From CAYRTV01 sp964505785 (GTDB lineage Bacteria > Acidobacteriota > Aminicenantia > Aminicenantales > Aminicenantaceae): DNA of 64,000 bases. The position numbers and the translations under genes were made by a program. The notes below the pieces were generated by a model that was given only the letters and a program-made list of their open reading frames with translations, was not told where the DNA came from and ran no database searches. Shown here one piece after another: positions 52,840 to 61,305 of this stretch (position 1 is its first letter; the number at the start of each line of letters is the position of its first letter). Location of the stretch: assembly GCA_964505785.1 (NCBI GenBank), contig CAZDJZ010000007.1, forward strand, positions 47,943 to 111,942, given 5' to 3'.

Positions 52840-52854
52840 CCTGACCTATTCAGG
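52840..52854. repeat. Solo A-type terminal hairpin
   Basis: CCTGACCTATTCAGG: the outer five bases of element A meet their partner across a 5-base loop. This is what a near-complete internal loss of an A element would leave, or a minimal chance palindrome. Confidence 0.35.
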
Positions 52855-52938
52855 CTTATAATATAAATCACCGGTTATATGCATAAAAAAACATATCAAA
52901 GTATCCGGTACTCTCAGTAGCATTTCTTTTTTTGATAA

Positions 52939-53643
52939 TTATTTTTGATTTTTGATTTTTTTATTATCATCTTTATGCGATTTTTTTTCAAAGAAAAAAT
53001 CCGCCTTTCTCTCCAAATCATTCATAATACGCTCCACCCGCAAACGCTCCTTGGTCAATTCCAGCTCATTCAGCTCAGGATCAATCCGGAACGGACGGCC
53101 GAATATCGCAACCACCTTTTGAAACGGATAAAACATCATGAAACTGTCCCAACTGTTCATGATAATTTTTTTCCCCGTGGAAAATGTGAAGGGAATGAGG
53201 AAGGCTCCGGTTTTTTGGGCTAACCGGAGAGAGCCGTATTTCAATTTCCGCGCCGGTCCCTTGGGGCCGTCGGGAACCATCAATACTTCTCCCCCCCGGT
53301 TAAGGCTTTGGATGAGTTGTTTCCAGGACTGCACCATTGTATGCGACCCGGACCCCCTCAGTGTCCGGTAGCCCCAACCTTCCACAACCCGGGCGATAAT
53401 TTCACCATCCTGGCTTGGACTGATTAATGGAATACTTCCCCGTTTGCGGAACAAATAAGGAACCAAAAAAATGCGTCCATGCCAGACCAGAACAATCACT
53501 GGTTTGTTTTCCGCACGCAGCTTTTCCAAATTCTTTTTTCCAACAGTATGCACATGAGCCGATTTTGCCCACCATCTTAAAATAAACCGGCCGGTCATTC
53601 CGATGAAACGCCAACGCAGATCCTTCCACATGTCCTTCATCAT
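52939..53643 (-). CDS. DUF374 lysophospholipid-acyltransferase-like protein
   Basis: About 234 residues. The LPLAT-like signatures are VLVWHGRIFLVPYLF, SPSQDGEIIARVVEGWGY, RGSGSHTMVQSW and LMVPDGPKGPARKLKYGS. DUF374 proteins are thought to add acyl chains to lipid A precursors or glycolipids at the inner membrane. I use the ATG at 53643; a TTG at 53655 is also possible. The C-terminus is lysine-rich. It follows the symporter gene on the same strand by 13 bases. Confidence 0.86.
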   Translation of the reverse strand: MMKDMWKDLRWRFIGMTGRFILRWWAKSAHVHTVGKKNLEKLRAENKPVIVLVWHGRIFLVPYLFRKRGSIPLISPSQDGEIIARVVEGWGYRTLRGSGSHTMVQSWKQLIQSLNRGGEVLMVPDGPKGPARKLKYGSLRLAQKTGAFLIPFTFSTGKKIIMNSWDSFMMFYPFQKVVAIFGRPFRIDPELNELELTKERLRVERIMNDLERKADFFFEKKSHKDDNKKIKNQK

Positions 53644-53656
53644 ATCCAAAAGCAAT

Positions 53657-55033
53657 TTATCCGTAAACAGAATTATCTTTCAAAGAATCCCATATCCATC
53701 CCGCAGTGAATCCAACTGCGCAAACAGCCAGCCCGCCGGGAACGGAATAAGGCCATTCCGGCCATTTAAAAGTTAATAATTCAATCCGGCAAAAAAATCC
53801 GAACAGAGCATACAGCGTTCCGGATCCTAATCCGAATAATCCCGCCGCCGGCCTGATTTTTTTTGTGTACAGCATAAAAATACCGGGAATAAAAAAACCA
53901 ACCGTCATTATTTCCGAGGCTAAACCCAAGGTAGTAAGAATACTGGGAATCTGGGAAGCGATAATGAACGCCGACAATCCGATTATCAAGGTGGCCAGCC
54001 GGCTGACCGTAACAATGGGATATTCATGCTCAGGCGCCCATATTTCCTGATAAATATCCCTGGTTAAAGACAGGGCTCCGGTATTAATAGCCGTATCCAT
54101 TGTGGACATAATTGCGGCGGCCACGGCGACGAATACCAACCCTCCCGCCGCACCTCCAAGGTTCCGCCAAAAAAAAGGGGGTGATGCGGCTGCACCTAAG
54201 CCGACACCAACTAATCCCCAATAAAAAACAAAAAACATAAAAGCTGCAGCCCATAATCCGCGGCGGGCATGCTTCACTGTCCGGGCGGATTGAATCCGCT
54301 GCCAGGCAATGGGTGAGATTATCCACGCCAAAGTGAAGGAAAGGACTGTCAATCCGTTTTTCTCGAAGTCCAGGAAAAAATTCCAAAAAGGAACTCCTCG
54401 CTCACCAAGTGTCACTCCGATTTCTTCAATAGCAATGGTGTTTCCGAAGTAAAAAAGCACGATCACCAAAGCAGCTGAAAGCAGAACGAATTGAACCGCA
54501 TCAGTGGCCACCACCGATAAATACCCGCCTAAAGCGGAATACAAGATAACAACCCCGACTCCGGCCGCCAGACCGAGGACATAGGGAGTGCCGAATATAG
54601 TGCGCAAAAACTGCCCGGCCGCAACCATCTGGCTGGCAGCCAGTAAAATCATATACCAGACTATCAATACGGCGGAAAGGTGCCTGACAGTCCGCCCATA
54701 ACGCATTTCCACCAGCTCCGGAAGACTTATTACAGGAAGATTGCGTATTTTCCCGGCTAAAAAGAAAGCAAAGACCAGTACGGTCATGACAGCCGGAACA
54801 CCCATCACCCAAAATGCGCTGATTCCGCGGCCGGCGGCTTCATCAACGGTTATCAAAACAGAGGTTGCTCCAATCCAGGACGCCGCCAAAGACAAAAAAA
54901 CAGCCATTCCAGAGAGACGGCGTGAAGCTAAAAAATACCCTTCCAATCCCTGTATTTTTCGCGAAAATATAATTCCCAGAAAAGCCATTACAGCAAAATA
55001 ACCCAGGCCGTATAGTAAATATTCCATTTTCAC
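53657..55033 (-). CDS. Sodium:solute symporter (SSS family)
   Basis: A 458-residue protein with about 12-13 helices. The SSS layout is clear: YFLASRRLSGMAVFLSLAASWIGATSVL in the N-terminal part, GYLSVVATDAVQFVL after helix 5, the IAWQRIQSARTVKHARRG loop and AIMSTMDTAINTGALSLTRD in the core binding helix. It couples Na+ entry to uptake of a sugar, amino acid or organic acid. The start region is shared with the divergent LolA gene, 54 bases away. GGGGTG precedes the ATG. Confidence 0.92.
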   Translation of the reverse strand: MKMEYLLYGLGYFAVMAFLGIIFSRKIQGLEGYFLASRRLSGMAVFLSLAASWIGATSVLITVDEAAGRGISAFWVMGVPAVMTVLVFAFFLAGKIRNLPVISLPELVEMRYGRTVRHLSAVLIVWYMILLAASQMVAAGQFLRTIFGTPYVLGLAAGVGVVILYSALGGYLSVVATDAVQFVLLSAALVIVLFYFGNTIAIEEIGVTLGERGVPFWNFFLDFEKNGLTVLSFTLAWIISPIAWQRIQSARTVKHARRGLWAAAFMFFVFYWGLVGVGLGAAASPPFFWRNLGGAAGGLVFVAVAAAIMSTMDTAINTGALSLTRDIYQEIWAPEHEYPIVTVSRLATLIIGLSAFIIASQIPSILTTLGLASEIMTVGFFIPGIFMLYTKKIRPAAGLFGLGSGTLYALFGFFCRIELLTFKWPEWPYSVPGGLAVCAVGFTAGWIWDSLKDNSVYG

Positions 55034-55075
55034 CCCGGTTTATATCAAAATTCAGGTTTAAAGAAAACCAAAATC

Positions 55076-55084
55076 TGATATAAT
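55076..55084 (+). promoter_or_regulatory. Extended -10 promoter upstream of lolA, leaderless geometry
   Basis: TGATATAAT is a complete extended -10 (TGn plus TATAAT at 55079-55084). Transcription would begin near 55091, some 3 bases before the ATG at 55094. The -35 is poor, which an extended -10 can tolerate. Confidence 0.5.
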
Positions 55085-55093
55085 TTGATGGTT

Positions 55094-55744
55094 ATGAAAT
55101 GCATGGCTTCTCTTCTTGCTGTTTTACTGACAGTTTCCGCATCAGGTCAGACCCCGGAAAAAACAGCCGGGATGGTGGAAAAAGCCCTGAGATCAATAGA
55201 ATCTTTTCAGTCCGAATTTACGCAGGTATATTATTCATCCAGCGTTTCCACTCCTTTGGAAGAATTCGGCCGTGTCTATTACCGCAAACCGGGCTGGATG
55301 CGCTGGGATTATCTGGAACCGGAAGAAAAATCCATCGTCGTCAAAGGCCGGGAAATCGTTTATTACTTTCCTGAGGATAACCAGGTGCTTTATCAATCAG
55401 CTGATGAGAGTGAGCGCGAATCCAATATTGTTTCCCTCTTGACCGGTGAACGGTCGATTCTTGAAGATTACAGGGTTGAACCAGCTATGTTTCCGGCATC
55501 CGGACCAAACCTTGAACAAATAAAGCTCATTCCAAAAAATGAGGCCGAGTCAGAATCATACGTACTGCTGGAGATTGACAAGGACAATTATTTCATCCGC
55601 AAAGCGATTTTTTTTGACTGGACCGGGAACAAACAGGAATTTACTTTCACCGAAATGAAAACAGATATATCGTTGCCTGAGGATATATTTGAATTAGACC
55701 TGCCGCCGGGAGTCGAAGTCATAAAAAAACCATCTCCGGAATAA
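55094..55744 (+). CDS. lolA: Outer-membrane lipoprotein carrier protein LolA-like
   Basis: About 216 residues with a signal peptide (MKCMASLLAVLLTVSASG). The LolA fold is marked by IESFQSEFTQVYYSSS, EEFGRVYYRKPGWMRWDYLEPE, REIVYYFPEDNQVLYQS and the C-terminal strand TFTEMKTDISLPEDIFELDLPPG. LolA carries lipoproteins across the periplasm to the outer membrane, consistent with the several lipoproteins seen here. I use the ATG at 55094; 55088 is possible. No Shine-Dalgarno is visible. Confidence 0.88.
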   Translation: MKCMASLLAVLLTVSASGQTPEKTAGMVEKALRSIESFQSEFTQVYYSSSVSTPLEEFGRVYYRKPGWMRWDYLEPEEKSIVVKGREIVYYFPEDNQVLYQSADESERESNIVSLLTGERSILEDYRVEPAMFPASGPNLEQIKLIPKNEAESESYVLLEIDKDNYFIRKAIFFDWTGNKQEFTFTEMKTDISLPEDIFELDLPPGVEVIKKPSPE

Positions 55745-55766
55745 TGTGCCCAATTCACTGACTTTT

Positions 55767-55790
55767 AAACCCTTATGTCAAATATGCGTA
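55767..55790 (+). promoter_or_regulatory. Possible ECF-type autoregulated promoter
   Basis: AAAC (55767-55770), 16 bases, then CGTA (55787-55790). This spacing and these cores match the AAC-N16/17-CGT pattern used by many ECF sigma factors, and the site is just upstream of an ECF operon. Short motifs like these also occur by chance. Confidence 0.3.
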
Positions 55791-55818
55791 TAAATATTTG
55801 AGGGCAGGATGCTCTCCA

Positions 55819-56382
55819 ATGCAAGATGACAAAGAAATTATTCGCAGAACCCTCTCAGGCGAAAAGGATGCCTTTGAGATGATTATACGCAGATATCAAT
55901 CCCACCTGTTTAATTACATAGCCAGAGCCGTGGGAGATCACCAAACCTCGCTGGAATTTACTCAAGATATATTTATTAAAACATACTCTTCCCTCTCTTC
56001 GTATAACCCGCAATATAAATTTAAGACATGGCTGTTCAAAATCGCATCGAATTACCTCATCGATTTCTGGAGAAAAAAAAAATTATCCACATTATCCGTC
56101 GATCAGCCTTTATTCCCGGATGAGAACAGCCCCAGCATCCAGCTGACCGCTAATGACCCCGGGGTTGATACTCAATTTGAACTGAGTGAAATGCGAAAAA
56201 AAATTGAAAGAGTTTTAGAGAAGATACCTCCGGAACTGCGGGAATTATTCATTTGGAGGCATATAAACGGCTTGAGTTACAAAGAAATGGCGCAAATTAA
56301 AGATATTCCTCTGGGTACAATTAAAAACCGGGTTTATCAGGCCAAGGAACTGATTCGCAGTTATATGGAGGAGAGCACATGA
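55819..56382 (+). CDS. ECF-type RNA polymerase sigma factor
   Basis: About 187 residues with sigma region 2 (FEMIIRRYQSHLFNYIARAV, TQDIFIKTYSSLSSY, FKTWLFKIASNYLIDFWRKK) and region 4 (LEKIPPELRELFIWRHINGL, SYKEMAQIKDIPLGTIKNRV). It directs RNA polymerase to a small set of envelope or stress promoters. The ATG at 55819 is preceded by GCAGGA; the TTG at 55798 is less likely. Its stop overlaps the anti-sigma gene by 4 bases (ATGA). Confidence 0.93.
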   Translation: MQDDKEIIRRTLSGEKDAFEMIIRRYQSHLFNYIARAVGDHQTSLEFTQDIFIKTYSSLSSYNPQYKFKTWLFKIASNYLIDFWRKKKLSTLSVDQPLFPDENSPSIQLTANDPGVDTQFELSEMRKKIERVLEKIPPELRELFIWRHINGLSYKEMAQIKDIPLGTIKNRVYQAKELIRSYMEEST

Positions 56383-56954
56383 GCTGTTTAAGTATTCACC
56401 GGATCTATGAATACCTGGAAAATCAATTGCCGGAGCCTCAAAAAGCGGAATGCGAAGCACATCTTGAGGAATGCCCGCGATGCCGCCGGCTGGTTGAAAA
56501 CCGCCGCCGTTTCCTAAATGCCGCTGATACACTCCCGGAATTAACACTCCCTGAAAATTTTCCGCTTCAGGTCATGACCCGGATCAAGTCTGAGGAATCT
56601 TTAGCCGGAAAATGGTTTTGGCTGGGCATTGGCGCCGCCATACCGCTTTCATTCGTATTAATAGGAATATTTTTGGTCAGTTTCGGGCCTTTGAAGTCCT
56701 GGACTGGAATAATAGAATCACTTGTGAATATCTTCCGGCAAGGTGCATTCACTCTAATTAAAGGACTCAAATTGATCGTAGTCTTTCTCCAGGCGATGGC
56801 CGGGTTCATCCGCTTGCTATTAGAAAAATTCGGGTCTCTGGCATCCCTGGCCCCGCCAGAGACACCCTTCGTGGCAAGCGCGGTTATTGTTTTGATAGCC
56901 GCCGTGTTTTTCTTTGAAATGTCCCGTAAAAGCCGATTAGGAGCACGCAAATGA
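56379..56954 (+). CDS. Zinc-finger anti-sigma factor, membrane-anchored
   Basis: A 191-residue protein with an anti-sigma zinc-binding N-terminus (CLSIHRIYEYLE, then CEAHLEECPRC, the HxxxCxxC motif). A membrane helix (WFWLGIGAAIPLSFVLIGIFLV) and further hydrophobic stretches to the C-terminus follow. It would hold the sigma factor encoded just upstream until a signal is sensed at the membrane. It overlaps the genes on both sides by 4 bases. Confidence 0.9.
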   Translation: MSCLSIHRIYEYLENQLPEPQKAECEAHLEECPRCRRLVENRRRFLNAADTLPELTLPENFPLQVMTRIKSEESLAGKWFWLGIGAAIPLSFVLIGIFLVSFGPLKSWTGIIESLVNIFRQGAFTLIKGLKLIVVFLQAMAGFIRLLLEKFGSLASLAPPETPFVASAVIVLIAAVFFFEMSRKSRLGARK

Positions 56955-57859
56955 AACGATTAACAATACTATCCTTAACCGCAATATTAATTTCGAGTCC
57001 GCTTTTGCTTTCCTGGAACGGGCAAGACCCGGTGTCTGTTCAAAAATCAGTTGTAGTTGAAGCTGATGCAGTTCAAGAAAATATCATATCTTTTGGCGGT
57101 CATGTTTTGATCAAAGGCAAGGTTACAGAAGACGTGGTGGTTTTTGGAGGAACGGTTACGGTTGAAGGCGAAATCGAACAAATGCTGTTTTGTGTGGGAT
57201 CAGATATTCTTCTTAAAGAAACTTCAATCATAAACGGCGATGTCGTGGCTTTAGGGGGAGAATTAGTTAAAGAACCCGGTAATTATATTCAAGGCGACAC
57301 AATATACTTTCATAGCTCCACAGATATTTTTAATGCGATATCAGGGAGTTTTAACCTTTCTTTTTTCCCGGTGTTTTTATTATTCAAATTAATGGCCTCG
57401 TTAATCTGGCTGCTTTTAGCTTTGGTCTTGACCGCTCTTCTTCCGCAGCAAATTCAATTTGCCTCTTCCAGACTTCGAATGTATTTGGGTCCGGTTCTGG
57501 GCATAGGTCTTCTCTCGATAATGGTATTCGTTGGAATGGTCATGGCCGCCGCTTTTCTTTCGCTGCTGTTGATTGGTCTTCCCCTCCTCTTCGTACTGAT
57601 CATATTGGGAATCACTATCAAGGTCTTCGGGCAGGTGATTGTTTATCACTTTTTCGGAGTCAGCCTTGCACGGGCATTGGGCAAACCGGCTTCTTCTCCC
57701 TTTTTGGCCGTTATGCTGGGATTTTTAGTGGTGACTTTCCTTGGGTTCATTCCCCTGCTTGGATTCGTGATCTCATTTCTCATCAGCCTGCTTGGATGGG
57801 GAATTGTTATCCGGACAAAATTCGGATCAACGGAAAACTGGTTCAGGAAGAAAGTTTAG
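56951..57859 (+). CDS. Bactofilin-like (polymer-forming) domain membrane protein
   Basis: A 302-residue protein with a signal or first helix (LTILSLTAILISSPLLLSW). Then comes a stretch of short beta-helix-like repeats at about 30-120 (VLIKGKVTEDVVVFGGTVTV, VVALGGELVKEPGNYIQGDT), as in polymer-forming bactofilin-like proteins. At least five membrane helices follow from residue 135. It is translationally coupled to the anti-sigma gene and may be the sensor or the effector of the sigma system. Its exact function is unknown. Confidence 0.82.
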   Translation: MKRLTILSLTAILISSPLLLSWNGQDPVSVQKSVVVEADAVQENIISFGGHVLIKGKVTEDVVVFGGTVTVEGEIEQMLFCVGSDILLKETSIINGDVVALGGELVKEPGNYIQGDTIYFHSSTDIFNAISGSFNLSFFPVFLLFKLMASLIWLLLALVLTALLPQQIQFASSRLRMYLGPVLGIGLLSIMVFVGMVMAAAFLSLLLIGLPLLFVLIILGITIKVFGQVIVYHFFGVSLARALGKPASSPFLAVMLGFLVVTFLGFIPLLGFVISFLISLLGWGIVIRTKFGSTENWFRKKV

Positions 57860-57887
57860 CACCGCGCCAAAGAAGACAGCTGCGCCA

Positions 57888-58448
57888 TCATTTAATCTGC
57901 AGGATATCTTCTTCCTTGGCTTTAGCAATATCCTCAATTTCCTTGGTATATTTATCTGTGATTTCCTGCAGCTTCTCCAACCCCCAATATTTATCATCTT
58001 CAGTAATTTCTTTTTCTTTTTCCATCATCTCGATCATTTCTTTAGACTCGCGCCGCATGTTCCTGAGAGCCGTTTTTTGCTCTTCCAGCATCCGGCCTAT
58101 ATGTTTGGCTATTTCCTTACGCCGCTCCTCATCCAGGGGCGGAACCGGGATTTTCAGAATTTTCCCGTCATTCATAGGATTGAACCCCAAATCAGCCGCC
58201 CGTACAGCTTTTTCAATTTCATCCAGCATATTGGTATCATAAGGTTTTATTGTGATTAAAGTCGGATCAGGAATACCCAGGGTTGCCACTTGATTAATCG
58301 GGGTTTTAGAACCATAATAATCCACTCTGATATCCTCAAATACATTGATATTGGCTCTGCCCGTCCTTAATTTGCTTAAAGATTTCCGAAAATGCTCAGC
58401 GGAATTTTTCATCCGTTTCGTTAATTCATTTAATTCTTGCTTAACCAT
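57888..58448 (-). CDS. frr: Ribosome recycling factor
   Basis: A 186-residue protein of normal RRF length. It shows FRKSLSKLRTGRANINVFEDIRVDYYG, here seen as KSLSKLRTGRANIN and DIRVDYYGSKTPINQVATLG, plus TIKPYDTNMLDEIEKAV and the C-terminal YTKEIEDIAKAKEEDIL. It splits the post-termination ribosome together with EF-G. It is the last gene of the rplM-rpsI-rpsB-tsf-pyrH-frr block, 59 bases after pyrH. Confidence 0.98.
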   Translation of the reverse strand: MVKQELNELTKRMKNSAEHFRKSLSKLRTGRANINVFEDIRVDYYGSKTPINQVATLGIPDPTLITIKPYDTNMLDEIEKAVRAADLGFNPMNDGKILKIPVPPLDEERRKEIAKHIGRMLEEQKTALRNMRRESKEMIEMMEKEKEITEDDKYWGLEKLQEITDKYTKEIEDIAKAKEEDILQIK

Positions 58449-58507
58449 GGCTCTTTCTCCCCTGTATTTTATGTTATTTCAGGAATATAATAACCAAACA
58501 GGTGATA

Positions 58508-59227
58508 CTAATCGATAAGAGTGCCGACATCACGGCCTAATACTGATCTTTTAATATTCCCCTTCTTTTTGAGATTGAATACAACTATGGGAAGGTCATT
58601 ATCCTTGCAAAGGGAAATTGCGGTGGAGTCCATAACCTTTAAATCCTGATTAAGAACATCCAGATATTTAATATTCCGGTACCGTTTAGCCTCACTATCC
58701 CGCATCGGATCGGATGAATAGACCCCGTCCACTTTAGTGGCCTTGAGTATGATATCCGCATTTATCTCCAGTGCCCTGAGCGCAGCCGCAGTATCCGTGG
58801 TAAAATAGGGGCTTCCAATCCCGGCGCTAAAAATAACCAGACGTCCTTTTTCAAGATGTCTTATTACTCTTTTTTTCAAAAAAGGTTCTGCAACAGCCCG
58901 GATTTCAATAGCTGACACCAGGCGGGTGACAATGCCTTCTTGTTCCAATGCGCTCTCAAGAGCAATGCCGTTTATAACCGTCGCAAGCAATCCCATATAA
59001 TCAGCTGACGTCCGGTCCATTCCAGCTTCTGTCCCGCTCAGTCCGCGAAAAATATTTCCGCCCCCAATCATTATAGCGATTTGGATGCCTAAATCCTGAA
59101 CTTCTTTGATTTCCCTGGCGACGGACCGGGTGGTTTCCAGATCAATTCCGTACGATTTATTTCCGAGAAGAGATTCACCGGATAATTTCAAAAGGATGCG
59201 CTTATAAACCGGTTTCTCATCTGCCAT
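58508..59227 (-). CDS. pyrH: UMP kinase
   Basis: A 239-residue amino-acid-kinase-fold protein: LLKLSGESLLG, MIGGGNIFRGLSGTEAGMDR and FSAGIGSPYFTTDTAAALRA are the classic UMP kinase segments, with ATKVDGVYSSDP near the ATP site. It phosphorylates UMP to UDP for nucleotide supply. Its place between tsf and frr is conserved across bacteria. Confidence 0.98.
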   Translation of the reverse strand: MADEKPVYKRILLKLSGESLLGNKSYGIDLETTRSVAREIKEVQDLGIQIAIMIGGGNIFRGLSGTEAGMDRTSADYMGLLATVINGIALESALEQEGIVTRLVSAIEIRAVAEPFLKKRVIRHLEKGRLVIFSAGIGSPYFTTDTAAALRALEINADIILKATKVDGVYSSDPMRDSEAKRYRNIKYLDVLNQDLKVMDSTAISLCKDNDLPIVVFNLKKKGNIKRSVLGRDVGTLID

Positions 59228-59240
59228 TTGTTTATTAAAC

Positions 59241-59831
59241 TTATTCTATGGAATAACGGGCGAATCGATTGATTTTTATGTTTTCCCCAAATTTGGAAAT
59301 ATAGGATGCCACCAGTTTCCCTACCGTGAGCTTATCGTCTTTAATATAAGGTTGGTCCACTAAGCAGACTTCAGAATAAAATTTACTGAGCTTGCCGTCG
59401 ACAATTTTATCAATAATTTCTGCGGGTTTATTGGAATCTTTGAACTGCTCGCGAATAATATCTTTTTCCTCTTCAATTAAACGTTTGGGAATCTCTTCAG
59501 AAGATACATACTGTGGATTCGCTGCAGCAATATGCATGGCAATATTTTTGACTAATTCAAGGAATTCTTCATTTCTGGCAACAAAATCAGATTCGCAGTT
59601 GACTTCAACCAGCACACCAAGCTTAAGATTATTATGAATATATGAACCTACAACTCCTTCTGCTGTTTCCCGGTCCATTTTTTTCTTTGCACGTTCAAAT
59701 CCTTTTTTCCGCAGTGCTTTTATTGCTTCATCAATATCACCGTTTGTCTCTTCCAGTGCTTTTTTGCAATCCATCATTCCGATTCCTGTACGACGGCGCA
59801 ATTCATTAACCAATTTCGCTGTAATTTTCAT
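59241..59831 (-). CDS. tsf: Translation elongation factor Ts (short form)
   Basis: A 196-residue EF-Ts starting with LVNELRRRTGIGMMDCKKAL and containing ETAEGVVGSYIH and VEVNCESDFVARNEEF, the EF-Tu contact core. At 196 residues it matches the short form known from Thermus rather than the longer E. coli protein. It exchanges GDP for GTP on EF-Tu. It lies 15 bases after rpsB and 13 before pyrH. Confidence 0.98.
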   Translation of the reverse strand: MKITAKLVNELRRRTGIGMMDCKKALEETNGDIDEAIKALRKKGFERAKKKMDRETAEGVVGSYIHNNLKLGVLVEVNCESDFVARNEEFLELVKNIAMHIAAANPQYVSSEEIPKRLIEEEKDIIREQFKDSNKPAEIIDKIVDGKLSKFYSEVCLVDQPYIKDDKLTVGKLVASYISKFGENIKINRFARYSIE

Positions 59832-59846
59832 GGTGATTATCCTTTC

Positions 59847-60878
59847 TTATTTCGTTTTTTCCTTCTCTTCCTTGGCTTCTTCTTTGGATTCCTTTTCATT
59901 TTCCGTTTTCTGTTCTTTTTCCGGTTCTTTTTTTTCAGCCGTCTTTACTTTTTTTTCTGGTTCAGCTTTCTTCATTTCTTCGCTCTTCTTTGTCTTTTTC
60001 TTCATCGGAGGTTCCGTTTCTTCCTCTTTATTCTCAGCTTTTTCCTCCGTCTTCTCTTCAGGAACAGCCGCTTTTTCTCCTTTCTTCATTTCTGGTTCCG
60101 TTTCTGCTTTAATTTTTTCGGCTCTTTCTTTTTCCGTCTCCTCCGCCTCAGCTTTTTCTTTTTCCTTTTCCGCTTCCATCAACTCTTTTTCCAAGCGGTT
60201 TTTCTTGGCATCAATCACAACCTCAGAAATTTTGGAGGTAAACAGTTCAATCGCCCTAAGTGCATCATCATTACCGGGTATAGGGTAATCGACAACATCC
60301 GGGTCGCCGTTAGTGTCTACAACAGCAACAATAGGTATCTTGAGTTTTTTGGCTTCAGCAATAGCGATATCTTCTTTCATAGAATCGATGACAAATAAAA
60401 CGCCTGGAAGCTCTGTCATATTTTTTATACCACCCAGATTCTTTTGCAGTTTTTTATACACTTTATCCAGTTTGGACTGATCTTTTTTTGACAGAAGATC
60501 CCAGCGTCCGTCTTCTCTCATTTCTTCCAATTCAATTAATTTATCTGCACTGCCCCGAATAATACTGAAATTCGTCAGAAGGCCTCCCAGCCAGCGCTGG
60601 TTAACGTAACAGGCTTCGCATTTTTTAGCATAATCCTGAATGATGTCCTGGGCTTGCTTTTTTGTTCCTACAAACAAAACAGGCTTCCCTTGCTCGGCAA
60701 TCCCGGAAATAAAATTCATGGCTTCCTTGAAAATTTTTATGGTCTTTTGCAGGTCAATGATGTAGATTCCGTTTCTTTGACCGAAAATGTAATCCTTCAT
60801 TTTCGGGTTCCAACGACTGGTCTGGTGGCCAAAATGAACACCAGCTTCTAAAAGTTCTTTCATATTTACAGATATCAA
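59847..60878 (-). CDS. rpsB: 30S ribosomal protein S2 with long charged C-terminal tail
   Basis: The first 235 or so residues are a normal S2 (LLEAGVHFGHQTSRWNPKMK, YVNQRWLGGLLTNFSIIRGS, VVDTNGDPDVVDYPIPGNDD). After IDAKKNRLEKELMEAE a tail of about 105 residues follows, made almost only of Glu, Lys, Ala and Thr with PEK and EEK repeats. S2 normally ends near 240 residues, so this extension is unusual. The same DNA strand keeps the frame with no break, so it is not an assembly artefact visible at this level. Confidence 0.96.
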   Translation of the reverse strand: MISVNMKELLEAGVHFGHQTSRWNPKMKDYIFGQRNGIYIIDLQKTIKIFKEAMNFISGIAEQGKPVLFVGTKKQAQDIIQDYAKKCEACYVNQRWLGGLLTNFSIIRGSADKLIELEEMREDGRWDLLSKKDQSKLDKVYKKLQKNLGGIKNMTELPGVLFVIDSMKEDIAIAEAKKLKIPIVAVVDTNGDPDVVDYPIPGNDDALRAIELFTSKISEVVIDAKKNRLEKELMEAEKEKEKAEAEETEKERAEKIKAETEPEMKKGEKAAVPEEKTEEKAENKEEETEPPMKKKTKKSEEMKKAEPEKKVKTAEKKEPEKEQKTENEKESKEEAKEEKEKTK

Positions 60879-60892
60879 GTGTCCCTCTCCGT

Positions 60893-61297
60893 TTATCTCT
60901 TGTGATACTGAGGTGCTTTTCTTGCGCCCCGAAGTCCGTATTTTTTGCTTTCTTTAATACGGTCGTCTCTGGTTAAAAGACCGGACTCTTTCAAGACCGG
61001 CTTTAATTCTTTATTAAATTCAACCAAAGCACGGGCTATTCCCAACCGGATTGCTTCAGTTTGTCCGGTCATGCCGCCGCCGTTTACCCGGATAAACAGG
61101 TCAAATTTATCCCCTGTTTCCGTAATAAGCAGAGGTTTTTTGATCTTTTTCCGGTTGCTCTCAATCGAAAAAAAATCATTGAATTGTCTGGCCTTTTTAT
61201 TGACATAAAGAGTAACATCGCCCTTCCCAGGACGCAGATATACTCTGGCTACTGAACTCTTGCGTCTTCCTGTTCCATAATATTGAATTAAACTCAA
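60893..61297 (-). CDS. rpsI: 30S ribosomal protein S9
   Basis: A 134-residue S9 with YGTGRRKSSVARVYLRPGKG at the N-terminus, a GGGMTGQTEAIRLGIARAL core, and the C-terminus GLRGARKAPQYHKR that reaches the P-site tRNA. It directly follows rplM by 8 bases and precedes rpsB by 14. Confidence 0.98.
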   Translation of the reverse strand: MSLIQYYGTGRRKSSVARVYLRPGKGDVTLYVNKKARQFNDFFSIESNRKKIKKPLLITETGDKFDLFIRVNGGGMTGQTEAIRLGIARALVEFNKELKPVLKESGLLTRDDRIKESKKYGLRGARKAPQYHKR

Positions 61298-61305
61298 GAC
61301 TCCTC

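Noticed and set aside
57792..58259. Open frames of about 150 codons antisense to frr
   Set aside because: They lie within the end of the bactofilin-like gene and frr, both secure, and the translations show no domain.
59764..60288. A 174-codon open frame antisense to rpsB and tsf, rich in Ser and Phe
   Set aside because: It is the mirror of the Glu/Lys-rich S2 tail: GAA/AAG codons read backwards give TTC/CTT and TCT. It has no ribosome site and overlaps two certain genes.
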